DNA of 64,000 nucleotides from Negativicutes bacterium (GCA_009929485.1 SAAJ01000007.1:1-64000), one strand, 5' to 3'. Positions 8,920 through 18,993 are shown, counted from the stretch's first letter. The notes: a model not told the origin generated them from the letters alone. Made by a program: numbers and translations.

Positions 8920-10107
8920 TTAGCGATATTCTGTTTTTACAAATTTGTCCAAAGCTACCAAGGCCCGTTCTACTTTTTCCGTATCAATGCAATAGGCCAT
9001 ACGGAAGAAGCCAGGACAGCCAAAGCTGTCGCCGGGAACCAAAATTAAATCGTATTTCAGCGCTTTTTTGCAGAAAGCAGATGCATCCTCCTCCAATGCT
9101 TTGGGGAAAATATAAAAGGTCCCGCCCGGACGGACGACAGTGAAGCCCAGTTCAACCAGTTTGTCATAAATTAAATTCATGTTTTTTTCATAGACAGCCA
9201 TATCAGAAGTCATATCAATCACTTCGGCTACAGCCATTTGAATCAAAGACGCCGGACAATTATGCCCTGTTCCTCTGGATACTTGGCCACAAAGCAGAGA
9301 CATCAATGCCGCGTCCTTGCATGTAGGATTGACCGCTACATAGCCAATGCGTTCCCCAGGCAGCGAAAGGGACTTGGAAAAAGAATAGCAGGACAAGGTA
9401 TTATCATAGAATTTCGAGACGTACGGCGCTTCTTTGCCGTCAAAAACAATCTCGCGATACGGCTCGTCGGAAAGAATAAAAATCTCATGTCCGTATTCTT
9501 CCTGCTTGGCCTTCAAAATAGACGCCAATCGGCTAAGAGTCTCAGCCGAATAAGAAATCCCAGAGGGATTGTTTGGCGTATTAATCAAAATAGCCGATGT
9601 TTTCTCCGAAAGAACTTCCTCAAATTTTTCAAAATTAATCTGGAAGTCTTCGGTATTAGCCGGTACCACAAGGAGCTTAGAACCCATATGATTTATATAG
9701 GGAATATATTCCGGAAAAAAAGGAGCAAAGGTAATGATCTCGTCGCCTTCGCCGCTCACGCAGCGCGCCGCATGAGCCAGCGCGCCCGCAGCGCCGCTGG
9801 TGGGAAAAATATGTTCTGCCTTATACTCCATGCCAAAACGCTTATTCAAAGACTCGGCAACCGCCTTTTTAAACTGAGGATTTCCAAGAGTAGGACTGTA
9901 GCCATGCAATTTGCTTGCCGGTTCATTTTGCAGCAGCCGGATCATCGCTTCCGTAAACTCTTTCGGCGCCGGCACCGACGGATTGCCCAGACTAAAATCA
10001 AATACATTCTCATAGCCGATCTCAGCGCCGCGCTTTCCCGCATACTCTGCAAATTCACGAATAACGGAACGCGCATTCAACATATCTTTATACATCTTAG
10101 AAATCAA
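8920..10107 (-). CDS. Class I/II PLP-dependent aminotransferase
   Basis: A fold-type I aminotransferase of 395 aa, of the aspartate-aminotransferase-like group. The PLP Lys lies in YSFSKSLSLPGERIGYV, with NTPNNPSG as cofactor and substrate loop and SDEPYREIVF as the Asp/Tyr block. An Arg near the C terminus (FFRMAYC) would bind substrate carboxylate. The start is TTG with AGGAGG 8 nt upstream. Substrate specificity cannot be read from sequence; many Firmicute members annotated this way act on aspartate or aromatic amino acids. The gene stands alone. Confidence 0.9.
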   Translation of the reverse strand: MISKMYKDMLNARSVIREFAEYAGKRGAEIGYENVFDFSLGNPSVPAPKEFTEAMIRLLQNEPASKLHGYSPTLGNPQFKKAVAESLNKRFGMEYKAEHIFPTSGAAGALAHAARCVSGEGDEIITFAPFFPEYIPYINHMGSKLLVVPANTEDFQINFEKFEEVLSEKTSAILINTPNNPSGISYSAETLSRLASILKAKQEEYGHEIFILSDEPYREIVFDGKEAPYVSKFYDNTLSCYSFSKSLSLPGERIGYVAVNPTCKDAALMSLLCGQVSRGTGHNCPASLIQMAVAEVIDMTSDMAVYEKNMNLIYDKLVELGFTVVRPGGTFYIFPKALEEDASAFCKKALKYDLILVPGDSFGCPGFFRMAYCIDTEKVERALVALDKFVKTEYR

Positions 10108-10499
10108 AGCAGCTACCTCCTAAATTCCATTGTGCTAAACAAAGGCGCTCTTTCCCAGGGCATTACTGGCGCAATGTATTTCAGCAGAACCTCGAGAAAT
10201 ACACCTATGTACATTTTATGCACTATGTATATAGTTTAGCACGTCCTGCATAGCCTTCACAACGCCTTTAAGAGCCTTTTCCTGAAAATTTATAGGGGCA
10301 ATGGGATAATTGAGCAGGAGTAGAGTGAGGGCACGAAAAAATATTGAACAAGAGAACCGACATCCACTGAGGGTATGCAGGAGAAGAGCAGAATAACAGC
10401 GTTAATTTTTTGTTAATAATTGTCTTTTTTTATAACAAAAGTCATCAAACAGAGTATACTATAAGTAGGAAATGATTTTATCCAAAGGAGGTGCACACC
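10108..10499. other. 392-bp intergenic region between divergent genes
   Basis: It carries the leader of the aminotransferase (minus) and of the 27-aa gene (plus). The minus side has an AT-rich stretch with TATATACATAG and the SD of the TTG start. The plus side has TATACT at 10455-10460 as a likely -10, with no good -35 at 17 bp, and the SD AAAGGAGG near 10490. No further ORF or recognisable riboswitch is seen. Confidence 0.5.
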
Positions 10500-10583
10500 A
10501 TGAAAAGATTATTTCGCATGATCTGGGAAAGCTACAAAAAGTATGCCGAACTCTTTGGCATGGTGCTCAAACATGTTGAATAG
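10500..10583 (+). CDS. 27-residue small protein
   Basis: A short ORF with an ideal SD (AAAGGAGGTG) 7-8 nt before its ATG, a TATACT-like -10 upstream, and a perfect intrinsic terminator starting 20 bp after its stop. The peptide begins MKRLFRMIWESYKKYAELFG and ends in a short Val/Leu/Lys/His tail. It is aromatic-rich and basic, and could form a single amphipathic helix that binds membrane or a partner protein. No family is recognised. The full set of expression signals around such a short frame makes it a likely real gene. Confidence 0.6.
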   Translation: MKRLFRMIWESYKKYAELFGMVLKHVE

Positions 10584-10602
10584 CTCTTACTGTCCCTAAA
10601 AC

Positions 10603-10642
10603 GCCCTCTAGTGAAGGTTAACTAGAGGGCATTTTTATTTTT
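10603..10642 (+). terminator. Intrinsic terminator of the 27-aa gene
   Basis: GCCCTCTAGT (10603-10612) and ACTAGAGGGC (10621-10630) form a perfect 10-bp stem with an 8-nt loop, followed by ATTTTTATTTTT. Confidence 0.92.
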
Positions 10643-10656
10643 CATGTTTTCTAATC

Positions 10657-11262
10657 TCACCGCAATTCCTTCATAATCTCTTCTGTCGCAACTCCATTCT
10701 GCTTGGCAATGTCCGCAATCGTCTGATTGCCTCGCGCCTTCCAGCCCTTACGCGCCAGCTTTTCCACCAGGCCTCTTACATCCTTATGATTTTCCGTGGC
10801 AAATGCCGCTAAGGTCATGGTTACATTTATATCATGTCCGCCTCTTTCTCTTACACCTCCGCCTCCTGGCCCGCCCCAACTCTCCTTCACGGTTTGCCCA
10901 AAATCCATAACCGCAGAAACTGGCCACACATTCGCCACCGTTCCCGCCATAAGCAAAACAACCATACCTGCCGCCAGCAACGGCTCGCTCCTCCATTTCT
11001 CCTTGCTTTGCGGCAGTAAATATTCTTTTAAAGCCGCCCAATTGAACCATATATGCCAAATCCCCACAAGAAAAAAGCAAAGGGAGGCAATCGTATGCAC
11101 CCGCACATATTCCCCTTTACTCAAGCCTAAGAAAGTCCAGGCCAAGGTATTCGCTACCCGCGTAGGCGGCACTATATAAAGCACAATCCCTGTCAACACC
11201 GCGAAAACAAACAAAAACAACGATAGTAAAGATGCTACTCGACGCCAAGCTATCTCCTTCAT
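10657..11262 (-). CDS. DUF4405 membrane protein with cytochrome-b-like helices
   Basis: A 201-aa inner-membrane protein. Three or four hydrophobic helices occupy the first 130 residues, with His in YVRVHTIASLCFFLVGIWHIWFN spaced like heme ligands of small cytochrome b subunits. The rest is soluble: a Gly-rich linker and a C-terminal helical stretch (KEDVRGLV-like, then GNQTIADIAKQNGV) resembling a small helix-bundle domain. DUF4405 proteins often accompany redox systems. AAAGGAG precedes the ATG. It lies 51 bp downstream of the RND pump gene on the same strand and may be co-transcribed with it. Confidence 0.75.
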   Translation of the reverse strand: MKEIAWRRVASLLSLFLFVFAVLTGIVLYIVPPTRVANTLAWTFLGLSKGEYVRVHTIASLCFFLVGIWHIWFNWAALKEYLLPQSKEKWRSEPLLAAGMVVLLMAGTVANVWPVSAVMDFGQTVKESWGGPGGGGVRERGGHDINVTMTLAAFATENHKDVRGLVEKLARKGWKARGNQTIADIAKQNGVATEEIMKELR

Positions 11263-11313
11263 GCCGAATTCTCCTTTCTATCACCTATATTGATTGTCTC
11301 CTCTTTAATCGGT

Positions 11314-14300
11314 TTATCCAAACAACTCAAAATACAACAGCGGCACAACTACCAAGGTTAACGCCGTCGCCGCCACAGCTCCAAACATCATGGCAATGGC
11401 TAAGCCTTGGAAGATGGGATCAAAGAGCATGACAAAAGAGCCAACAACCACCGCGGCGGCAGTCAGAACAATGGGCCGAAAACGGACTGAGCCCGCCTCA
11501 ACCAGTGCTTGCCGCAGTTCCTTGCCCTCACTGCCTTCTTCCTGCACAAAGTCAATCAATAAAATAGAGTTTCTGACGACAATCCCGGACAGGGCAATAA
11601 AACCAATCATAGAGGTAGCGGTGAAAAAAGCGCCAAACAGCCAGTGTCCCGGCAAAATACCAACAAGTGTCAACGGAATCGGCGCCATGATCACCAAGGG
11701 CGTCCAGAAATTTTTGAACCAGGCCACCACTAAAACATAGATAAGCACCAGCACCGCCGCAAAGGCCACTCCCAAATCCCGGAAGACTTCATAGGTAATA
11801 TGCCATTCTCCGTCCCATTTCATGGCGTAGCTGTCTTCCAGCCAAGGCTGAATCGCCGAGTACTGCTGCAGCTTCGGTCCTGAAGGCACTTGAATATCGC
11901 CGACTTTCTCCTTCATCCCCAAGATGGCATACACAGGGCTTTCTATGCTGCCAGCAACATCGCCCACCACATAGGTTACAGGCTTTAAGTTTTTGTGGTA
12001 GATGGTTTTGTCCTCAATACCGGTTTTCTGTACCACCAGTTCTGACAAAGGAACCGCCCTGCCATCCTTCCCGAGCAGAGTCAACTGCGCCAGACGTCCT
12101 GTTTCCAAATAAGACCGTTCCGCATACGGAAGCCGCAGAAGCAATTCTACCGGCTCCTTTTCTTTTTCCAAATGAGCTTGGCCCACAACGCTGCCGCTAA
12201 TGGCCATTTGCAGCAGTTGTGCCACGCTTTGCGGACTCAGGCCATGATAGGCCGCTTTTTCCTGATTCACCTCAAAAAAGGTTTTAGGTTGATCTTCTTC
12301 CACATACCAGTCGACATCCACCACTCCCTCGGTGCGTTTAAAGATGTCGCGAATTTCTGCAGCTACTTGTTTTCTTCCCTCTGGAGCCGGTCCATACACT
12401 TCCGCCACCAGCGTACTAAGCACCGGCGGTCCGGGAGGAACCTCGGCCACTTTCAAACGCGCCCCATAAAGCAAACCGATCTCCTCTAGTCGCGGACGCA
12501 GCTTTTTCGCTAACTCATGGCTTTGCTCGCTCCGTTCTCCTTTGCTTACAAAGTTAACCTGAATATCCGCGCTGCTGCTGCCGGAGCGCTGGAAATAATG
12601 CCGCACCAAACCGTTAAAATTATACGGCGAAGCCGTCCCTACATAGCTTTGAAAATCCGTAACTTCCGGCACAGTACGCAGATACGCGCCAAGTTCCCTT
12701 GTCAAGGCGGCCGTCTTCTCGAGGGAGCTGTTTTCCGGCATGTCAATAATAACCTGCAGCTCGCTTTTATTGTCAAAAGGAAGCATTTTCACTTCTACGC
12801 CTTTTAAGGGAACTAGGGCCACCGCCAGTACCAAGAGTAGTCCAATAGCGCCTATCGCTTTCCGCCGCTGCCCTTTCTCCTGCAAAAGCCGCTCCAACAA
12901 CGCCTCATAGCCCTGCTGCAAACGCCCTTTACTCCCAGCCGCTCCATGCGAAACTCCCCTTAAAAGGCGATACCCCAACCAAGGACTTACAATAAACGCC
13001 ACTAACAAGGAAAAAAGCATGGCCGCCGACGCTCCTACCGGAATGGGCTTCATGTACGGCCCCATGAGCCCGGAGACAAAGGCCATAGGCAGCAGCGCCG
13101 CGATAACCGCCAAAGTCGCCAAAATAGTCGGATTACCCACCTCGTCAACAGCGGCGGCGGCAATCTCCTCGTCTGCTTTTCCTGCCAGTACGAAACGCCT
13201 ATGAATGTTTTCCACCACCACAATGGCGTCATCCACCAAAATACCGATCGAAAATATCAACGCAAACAAGGTGACCCGGTTCAGAGTATATCCCAGCAGA
13301 TAGGTTACCAAGAGCGTCAAAGCCAGCGTCGTAGGCACCGCCACGCCGACAACCCCAGCTTCTCGCCAGCCCAGGGTAAAGCCGATCAGCAGCACTACGG
13401 ATACCGTCGCAATCAGCATATGCTGCAGCAGCTCATTGGACTTTTCCTTCGCCGTCTCTCCATAATCACGCGTAACCGTCCACTGCACATCAAGCGGCAG
13501 TACCTTGCCGTGGAGAGCTTCCAATTTCGCCAGGGCCCTTTCGGTAATCACTGTCGCATTGGCGCCTTTCTTCTTGGCTACCGACAAAGTCACCGCCTCA
13601 TAGGGTCCATTAGCTGCCTGCAGCTTGGCGGCGCTCCCAGCGGCCTGATCCATAAATACGTATTGCTCCGGTTCAGCCGGGCCATCTGCAATCGAAGCGA
13701 CTTGCTTTAGATAAATGGGCCGCTGCTGCGTCACTGCAACCACGATATTGCCAACATCTTCCGCGCTTTTTAAAAAGCGGCCGCCTTCCAGGCGCTGCTC
13801 TTGATTTCCTGATTGCACATTGCCGCTTTGCAGCTGAACATTAGCCTGCTGCAGCTTGTCCGCTAATTGGGCAAGAGGAAGCTGAAACGCACGCAATTTA
13901 GCCGGATCCGGTTCCACGCGAATTTGGCGTTTTTGGCCGCCGATAATGGCTATTTCCGATACGTCCTCATCTTTTTTCAGCTCTTCGGCAACCTCCGCCG
14001 CTACTCGCCGCAGCTCGTACCCGGAATAGTCGGGACGAGCGCTCCAAAAAGTAAGAGCTAAAATGGGCACATCATCAATCGAGCGCACTTTCACCACGGG
14101 CTGCGATACGCCCGGAGGAATCCGGTCATAATTGGACATCAATTTGTTATACACCCGCACCAGGCTGTCTTCTGCGTTTTCCCCTACGCGAAAGCGCAAA
14201 ATAGTCAGGTTACTGCCCGGTTTCGCCATGGAATAGACGTATTCAATGCCCGGAACTTCCCATAGCAGCTGTTCCATCGGTTTGGTAACCCGATTTTCCA

Positions 14301-14493
14301 CTTCCGCCGCCGAAGCCCCTGGATAGGTTACGGCCACGTCAATCATCGGCACAACAATCTGCGGTTCTTCTTCGCGCGGCGTCAACGACGTGGCAAAGCC
14401 GCCCAGCAACAACGAAGCAAGCACTAGCAGCGGCGTCAATTTGGACAAAATAAAGGCTTGGGCTAGCTTGCCGGCAAATCCTAATTTTTTCAT
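11314..14493 (-). CDS. RND-family efflux transporter permease (AcrB-like)
   Basis: A 1059-aa inner-membrane proton antiporter pump with the standard RND plan: N-terminal TM1, a large periplasmic porter domain, a TM2-6 block ([24 protein letters not shown], with the paired Asp of the proton relay), a second porter domain and a second TM block ([22 protein letters not shown]). It fits the family length of about 1020-1060. It overlaps the adaptor gene upstream by 4 bp, so the two are coupled. Because RND pumps span to the outer membrane, this supports a diderm envelope. No TolC-like gene is present here. Substrate unknown; the family spans drugs, metals and lipids. Confidence 0.95.
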   Translation of the reverse strand: MKKLGFAGKLAQAFILSKLTPLLVLASLLLGGFATSLTPREEEPQIVVPMIDVAVTYPGASAAEVENRVTKPMEQLLWEVPGIEYVYSMAKPGSNLTILRFRVGENAEDSLVRVYNKLMSNYDRIPPGVSQPVVKVRSIDDVPILALTFWSARPDYSGYELRRVAAEVAEELKKDEDVSEIAIIGGQKRQIRVEPDPAKLRAFQLPLAQLADKLQQANVQLQSGNVQSGNQEQRLEGGRFLKSAEDVGNIVVAVTQQRPIYLKQVASIADGPAEPEQYVFMDQAAGSAAKLQAANGPYEAVTLSVAKKKGANATVITERALAKLEALHGKVLPLDVQWTVTRDYGETAKEKSNELLQHMLIATVSVVLLIGFTLGWREAGVVGVAVPTTLALTLLVTYLLGYTLNRVTLFALIFSIGILVDDAIVVVENIHRRFVLAGKADEEIAAAAVDEVGNPTILATLAVIAALLPMAFVSGLMGPYMKPIPVGASAAMLFSLLVAFIVSPWLGYRLLRGVSHGAAGSKGRLQQGYEALLERLLQEKGQRRKAIGAIGLLLVLAVALVPLKGVEVKMLPFDNKSELQVIIDMPENSSLEKTAALTRELGAYLRTVPEVTDFQSYVGTASPYNFNGLVRHYFQRSGSSSADIQVNFVSKGERSEQSHELAKKLRPRLEEIGLLYGARLKVAEVPPGPPVLSTLVAEVYGPAPEGRKQVAAEIRDIFKRTEGVVDVDWYVEEDQPKTFFEVNQEKAAYHGLSPQSVAQLLQMAISGSVVGQAHLEKEKEPVELLLRLPYAERSYLETGRLAQLTLLGKDGRAVPLSELVVQKTGIEDKTIYHKNLKPVTYVVGDVAGSIESPVYAILGMKEKVGDIQVPSGPKLQQYSAIQPWLEDSYAMKWDGEWHITYEVFRDLGVAFAAVLVLIYVLVVAWFKNFWTPLVIMAPIPLTLVGILPGHWLFGAFFTATSMIGFIALSGIVVRNSILLIDFVQEEGSEGKELRQALVEAGSVRFRPIVLTAAAVVVGSFVMLFDPIFQGLAIAMMFGAVAATALTLVVVPLLYFELFG

Positions 14494-15617
14494 AGGCCGG
14501 TCACCTCGCCGGCCACCGCTCCGTCACTCACCGCTTCCACGCCGCGAACTACAACGTATTCTCCCGGCTGCACGCCGGAGACAATCTCCACGCGGCCATT
14601 TTCTTTGCGTCCAGTACGCACCAGCCGATACCAAAGCTTCTTATTCGTATCCATAACATACACCCCGGTCAGTTGACCTTTAGCAACCAGGCTTTCCTGG
14701 GGCAGTAAAACCGCCTGCCGCTCTCCAAGGGGAAAGCGGATTTTACTGTACATGCCTGTTTTAAGCGCCGCTCTCGGCAGCGCAACCTTCATTAAAAAAG
14801 AACGGCTGGCCGCATCCACCGCCGGAGTCAATTCGATAATTTGTCCCTGTAGGCTTTCTCCCTCTCCTTCTACTTCAGCCAATGCCGTACCGCCCGCTTG
14901 CAACTGCGAGCTTAGCGCTCCGTCCACATAACATTCCACCAAAAACGATTGATCATCCTCTACCACCAACGCCCAGACTCCCGGGAGCGCCATCGAGCCA
15001 AGCTCCAGATTTTTTTCTGTCACAATCCCGCTTACCGGAGCCACTAATTTGCTATACGCCCGCGCTTCTTTCTCGCTAGCCATAGCTCTTTCCATCGCCG
15101 CCTGCGCCTGCTCGCTTAGTAACGAGGCCACATCGTTTTGCGTGCGGACTTCATCCACTTGCTGTTGGGAGATGGCCCCTTGACGATATAACTCTTCATA
15201 GCGCTCGCTTGTATTTTTTTGTAAAGACCGGTTCCGCACAGCCACTTGCAGCCCTTTTTGCGCTTCCCGCACGCCTGCCTCGGCAGCCGATATTTTTTGC
15301 AAAATTTCTTCGTCCTGTAATTCTGCCAAAACCTGCCCGGCTCTAACGCGGTCTCCGGCCTTAACGTACAGCGCAGTGACCTGCCCCATGGCTTTCGGCG
15401 CTACTTTACTTACCACGTTGGCCTTCACCGTTCCCGAGGTTTCATAGTATTGAACCGCATTGCTGAGCTGTACGCGTTCTACCGCCAACGCCTGCTGAAC
15501 TATCTGCTCCCGCTGTTCTATTGGCTTCTTTGTTTCTGGCCTGTTCCAAACAATCAAGATAACCGCCGCAACCGCAACTAAGGCAATTATACCTGCAAGC
15601 TTTTTCTGTGTTTTCAT
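14490..15617 (-). CDS. RND efflux periplasmic adaptor (membrane fusion protein)
   Basis: A 375-aa adaptor that bridges the RND pump and an outer-membrane channel. The N terminus has a basic start and one hydrophobic helix ([17 protein letters not shown]) serving as anchor or signal. Then come a barrel-sandwich half ([18 protein letters not shown]), an alpha-hairpin rich in Gln and Glu, the second lipoyl half ([16 protein letters not shown]) and a C-terminal beta-barrel with GLxGVYV-like end. Two upstream in-frame starts exist; the ATG at 15617 has AGAAAGGA at suitable distance. It is followed directly by the pump gene. Confidence 0.92.
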   Translation of the reverse strand: MKTQKKLAGIIALVAVAAVILIVWNRPETKKPIEQREQIVQQALAVERVQLSNAVQYYETSGTVKANVVSKVAPKAMGQVTALYVKAGDRVRAGQVLAELQDEEILQKISAAEAGVREAQKGLQVAVRNRSLQKNTSERYEELYRQGAISQQQVDEVRTQNDVASLLSEQAQAAMERAMASEKEARAYSKLVAPVSGIVTEKNLELGSMALPGVWALVVEDDQSFLVECYVDGALSSQLQAGGTALAEVEGEGESLQGQIIELTPAVDAASRSFLMKVALPRAALKTGMYSKIRFPLGERQAVLLPQESLVAKGQLTGVYVMDTNKKLWYRLVRTGRKENGRVEIVSGVQPGEYVVVRGVEAVSDGAVAGEVTGL

Positions 15618-15726
15618 CAATGCGATCATCCTTTCTTTAAGCCGCCAAGACACTCATTCTCTATTTTGAATAATTCTTATAAAAGACATTCATTTCCTCT
15701 ATTTTGCTGACATTAAAAATAAATAA

Positions 15727-15766
15727 AAGCCTTAATTCATCAAGATTATTGACGAAATTAAGGCTT
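15727..15766. terminator. Bidirectional hairpin terminator
   Basis: AAGCCTTAATT (15727-15737) and AATTAAGGCTT (15756-15766) form a long stem. On the minus strand it is followed by TTATTTATTTTTAA. It lies just past the transporter stop at 15821. Confidence 0.8.
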
Positions 15767-15820
15767 CTATCGTAAGCATGTCAACTTATCTAGATTTTGA
15801 AATTACCAAATCATAATAAA

Positions 15821-17104
15821 TTAAACACAGAAATATCTTAGGTACACATAAACATGAGAAATCAAAATAGAGCCGATCATAAGTGGGAAAGCAATTTTCA
15901 AATAGTGCTTAAATGAAAGCAAAATGCCATTTTTTTCAGCAATCCCTGCCACAACAACATTAGCAGTAGCCCCGATCAACGTTCCATTTCCTCCCAAGCA
16001 AGCTCCCAACGCTAAAGACCACCATACAGGTTCCAAATTCCCTCCCGATAATTGAGCCATTTCTTGCAACATCGGAATCATCGTTGCCACAAAAGGAATA
16101 TTATCAATAAAAGCCGAGGCAATCGCTGACAACCACAACATTAACAATGCAGTTTCCATGACTTGCCCCTGTGTCACTGACAACCCCCATTGCGCAAGCG
16201 CTCCAACAACCCCGCTTGCTTTTAGGCCTCCAACGAGAACAAACAAACCGATAAAGAAAAAAATAGTTGGCCATTCTACATTCAGCAGTATCTCTTCGGG
16301 CTCTTCCTTACTAATCAGCATCAAAAATATGGCGCCTGACATCGCTACCGTTGCGGAGTCCAAATGCAAAACACTATGGAAAACAAAGCCGCTTAACGTT
16401 AGCCCCAAGACCAGCAATGACTTTTTTAAAAGTGCGCTATCTTTAATCTCGTCTTTATAGTTCAACTTCAACACTTGAAGCCGATCTTTTTCTTCTACTT
16501 GCAAATCATTTCGATATAGAAAGAGTAAAAACAGCAGAGTTACCAATAAAATAATAATACTCACAGGCGCTAAGTTACTGGCAAAGGCATTAAAGCTTAA
16601 TCCAGTAGCACTGCCAATCATAATATTCGGCGGATCTCCAATAAGTGTAGCTGTTCCTCCAATATTGGACGAAATAATCTCCGAAATCAAAAAGGGAAGC
16701 GGGTTAATATTAAGCTTGTCCGTTAGGGTAATGGTAACCGGCACAATTAACAAAACCGTAGTCACATTATCAAGTAGAGCCGATGCGCCAGCTGTAATTG
16801 CAGACAAAAGAGCCAACAGACGAAGGGGGTAGGCTTCAGTCACGGTTGCGGCCCATATGGCTAGGGCTTCAAACACGCCCGTCCTCCGAGTAATGGTTAC
16901 CAAAATCATCATGCCAATCAGCAATCCCAACGTATTGAAGTCTATTGCCTCTTTGATTGCAGTATCCTGATTTAGGAAACCAAATAACAGCATAATACTC
17001 CCGCCGCTCATAGCTACAACCATTCGATGATATTTTTCCCAAATAATCAAGCCATACGTAACCACAAAAATCAAGATCGACCCATAAAATAAAACCTCTT
17101 GCAA
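15821..17104 (-). CDS. ArsB/NhaD-type ion transporter
   Basis: A 427-aa polytopic inner-membrane carrier of the ArsB/NhaD (ion transporter) superfamily. The family signature SNIGGTATLIGDPPNIMIGSA is present in the first half, and its inverted-repeat counterpart (ACLGGNGTLIGATANVVVAG) near the end; about eleven hydrophobic helices can be drawn. It could export Na+ in exchange for H+ or carry an oxyanion. The start is TTG at 17104 with AGGAGG at 17113-17118; the longer frame runs backwards into a structured leader and is not translated. The leader holds a Na+-riboswitch-like element, which favours a role in sodium homeostasis. Confidence 0.88.
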   Translation of the reverse strand: MQEVLFYGSILIFVVTYGLIIWEKYHRMVVAMSGGSIMLLFGFLNQDTAIKEAIDFNTLGLLIGMMILVTITRRTGVFEALAIWAATVTEAYPLRLLALLSAITAGASALLDNVTTVLLIVPVTITLTDKLNINPLPFLISEIISSNIGGTATLIGDPPNIMIGSATGLSFNAFASNLAPVSIIILLVTLLFLLFLYRNDLQVEEKDRLQVLKLNYKDEIKDSALLKKSLLVLGLTLSGFVFHSVLHLDSATVAMSGAIFLMLISKEEPEEILLNVEWPTIFFFIGLFVLVGGLKASGVVGALAQWGLSVTQGQVMETALLMLWLSAIASAFIDNIPFVATMIPMLQEMAQLSGGNLEPVWWSLALGACLGGNGTLIGATANVVVAGIAEKNGILLSFKHYLKIAFPLMIGSILISHVYVYLRYFCV

Positions 17105-17130
17105 AAATAACGCCTCCTCATAATACCTAT

Positions 17131-17185
17131 AAAAAAATAGGAGAAGCCCTTGGTGACAGGCTCCTCCTAACGATACACATATTAA
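17131..17185 (-). ncRNA. Candidate Na+-I (DUF1646-type) riboswitch / leader hairpin
   Basis: The minus-strand leader of the transporter gene carries ATATGTGT, then a block starting AGGAGGAGCC and ending CCAAGGGCT (plus positions 17146-17168). The block folds as AGGAG/CTCCT plus AGCC/GGCT around a UGUCACCAAG loop and is followed by AUUUUUUU, so it can also act as a terminator. The identical 24-nt block recurs at 19007-19030 ahead of a c-di-AMP riboswitch. Short leaders upstream of cation transporters that also pair with c-di-AMP riboswitches fit what is known of the Na+-I class. The assignment is by context and memory, not by covariance model. Confidence 0.55.
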
Positions 17186-17195
17186 ATTTATTCTT

Positions 17196-17224
17196 AGTAT
17201 ATCCGCCCCTGTTGAATTCGTCAA
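17196..17224 (-). promoter_or_regulatory. Promoter of the ArsB/NhaD transporter
   Basis: On the minus strand TTGACG (plus 17219-17224), a 17-bp spacer and TATACT (plus 17196-17201). The predicted start lies about 10-15 nt before the leader motif, giving a transcript of about 90 nt before the TTG start. Confidence 0.7.
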
Positions 17225-17269
17225 ACAAATTAGCAAATGCCTATTTTACATTTCCATATCATAATCTCT

Positions 17270-18844
17270 TTATTTAACGCTTTCTGCCGCCATTTTTTGC
17301 AAGGCTTCCACTTGCTCGTTTTTCACTGCCACGTATAAATAATCTCCTGCTTCTATCCTTGTTTCACCTTTAGGCACAATTTCGGATTCTCCGCGACGAA
17401 TAGTAAATAACAAGCACGAAGACGGCCAGGAAATTTGTTTCACCTGCTTGCCTGCCAGCTTTGAATTCACACAGACAAGCACTTCCACAATACTGCGCAA
17501 AGCTTGGACGCTTTCGGCTTTTCTTTTACCCTGCTTAAGTAATGCTTTTTCTAAAAGAACTTCATATATAGGCTGTACACGCAGCAGATCCGCCGTTAAA
17601 TACGCAATCACAGACACAAAAACCAATGGCAGCATATGGTGAAAAGCCCCAGACATTTCCATAATCAAAATACTTCCGGTAATAGGAGATTTTACAACTG
17701 CTGCAAAACATGCCGCCATAGAGAAAATTATTATATTGGCGCTATAAAACGAATCAAGAAGTCCAAACTGAACAAACCCATAGCTAAATAAGCTTCCTCC
17801 TAGCGCTCCAATAACCAGCATGGGCAAAAAGATGCCCCCTGGAACACCAGAACCATAGCTAATAAGCGTAAAGAAAAATTTAGCCGCCAACAAAGACAGC
17901 AAATACAAGAATCCAAAATTCGTTACTGTCAATTCATTTACCAGACCGTTGCCGCCTCCCAAAACCTCAGGCAACAGCAGCGCAAATACTCCGGCAAAAG
18001 CCAAGGGAAGCAACGCTTTGGAAAAGACGGACACCGGCAACAGCTTTTCGAATAGACTTCCCGCCACCAGCAACCCTTTATTAAATGCCGCGCCGAGAAT
18101 ACCCATCCCCACGCCTAGCACCAGCAGAATCCCAAAGCTTGCCACTGGAAACACTGGAACTCCAGCAAATGTAAAAACAGGGTTCTCACCATAAAAATAT
18201 TGCGACAACACTGTCGCTGTCAATGACGCCGTAATCGCGGATACAAGCACCGCCGGTGAGAAATTCTTATGTAGCTCTTCTAAAGAAAATACAACTCCTG
18301 CCAGGGGCGCATTAAATGCCGCTGCCAAACCAGCGCTAGCCCCGCTGGTCAACAAATAACGCTCCTCCATGCGACTTCTTCCCCATAGACGGCTAATCCC
18401 TTGTCCAACCACCGCGCCCAACTGAATGGATGGCCCCTCTCGGCCTAAAGAAAGCCCTGCCCCAATAGCCGTCACGCCGCCTGCAAGCTTAGCAACCAGT
18501 ACGCGCAGCCACGGCATGCGCATAACACCGCCCAATACTCCTTTCACCTGTGGAATACCACTGCCTGACGCCATCGGCTCCCAAGCAACTAGGGCATGAA
18601 GAATCCCTGCGACCAAAAGGGATAAGCTAATCCAGCCGCATATCGCTAGCCAAGATGTGTCTTTTATCGCCATCTGATATAAAAAACTTCTCAGGACTTC
18701 CGCGTTTTCTAAGGCGTATCGAAAGAAGACTACCACTCCGCCTGCCGCCGCACCAACCAAAACGCTCTCCGCAAACAGCTTAAAACGAAAATTACGCCAC
18801 TGTAACAGTGCTCCATAGGCGCTACTCACTCGATACTTGCGCAT
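17270..18844 (-). CDS. ClC-family chloride channel/antiporter with C-terminal TrkA-C domain
   Basis: A 524-aa ClC protein. Selectivity-filter motifs are visible: GSGIPQVKG, GREGPSIQLGA, the GVVFSLEE helix with its gating Glu, and GSGVPGGIFLP. About the last 75 residues form a TrkA-C (RCK_C) domain (SKLAGKQVKQISWPSSCLL to the end). The GREGP filter and absence of the fluoride-type signature argue for chloride rather than fluoride. TrkA-C domains are ligand-binding and, in some potassium transporters, bind c-di-AMP. The neighbours with Na+-like and c-di-AMP riboswitches make osmotic control plausible. ATG start with GGGAGAG upstream. Confidence 0.92.
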   Translation of the reverse strand: MRKYRVSSAYGALLQWRNFRFKLFAESVLVGAAAGGVVVFFRYALENAEVLRSFLYQMAIKDTSWLAICGWISLSLLVAGILHALVAWEPMASGSGIPQVKGVLGGVMRMPWLRVLVAKLAGGVTAIGAGLSLGREGPSIQLGAVVGQGISRLWGRSRMEERYLLTSGASAGLAAAFNAPLAGVVFSLEELHKNFSPAVLVSAITASLTATVLSQYFYGENPVFTFAGVPVFPVASFGILLVLGVGMGILGAAFNKGLLVAGSLFEKLLPVSVFSKALLPLAFAGVFALLLPEVLGGGNGLVNELTVTNFGFLYLLSLLAAKFFFTLISYGSGVPGGIFLPMLVIGALGGSLFSYGFVQFGLLDSFYSANIIIFSMAACFAAVVKSPITGSILIMEMSGAFHHMLPLVFVSVIAYLTADLLRVQPIYEVLLEKALLKQGKRKAESVQALRSIVEVLVCVNSKLAGKQVKQISWPSSCLLFTIRRGESEIVPKGETRIEAGDYLYVAVKNEQVEALQKMAAESVK

Positions 18845-18950
18845 AAACTAATCTCTCCCTAGTTTTCTATTTTCTTATTGTACCACGCCTCTCCTCCCGC
18901 TCACGTTTATTTTTAATTTTCTTTTCAAAATTAATTCTCCATTGACAAAT

Positions 18951-18980
18951 TTGACTAAAGAACAACCATTGTGTTATCAT
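18951..18980 (+). promoter_or_regulatory. Promoter of the riboswitch-dapB unit
   Basis: TTGACT (18951-18956), an 18-bp spacer and TATCAT (18975-18980). A TTGACA lies just upstream at 18942 but has no matching -10. The start is expected near 18987, shortly before the AUAUGUG of the leader. Confidence 0.6.
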
Positions 18981-18993
18981 GGTTACAAATGGT

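Noticed and set aside
17270-18844. Fluoride-specific ClC with crcB riboswitch
   Set aside because: Filter is GREGP and GSGIP as in chloride types; the leader motif nearby does not match the fluoride riboswitch.
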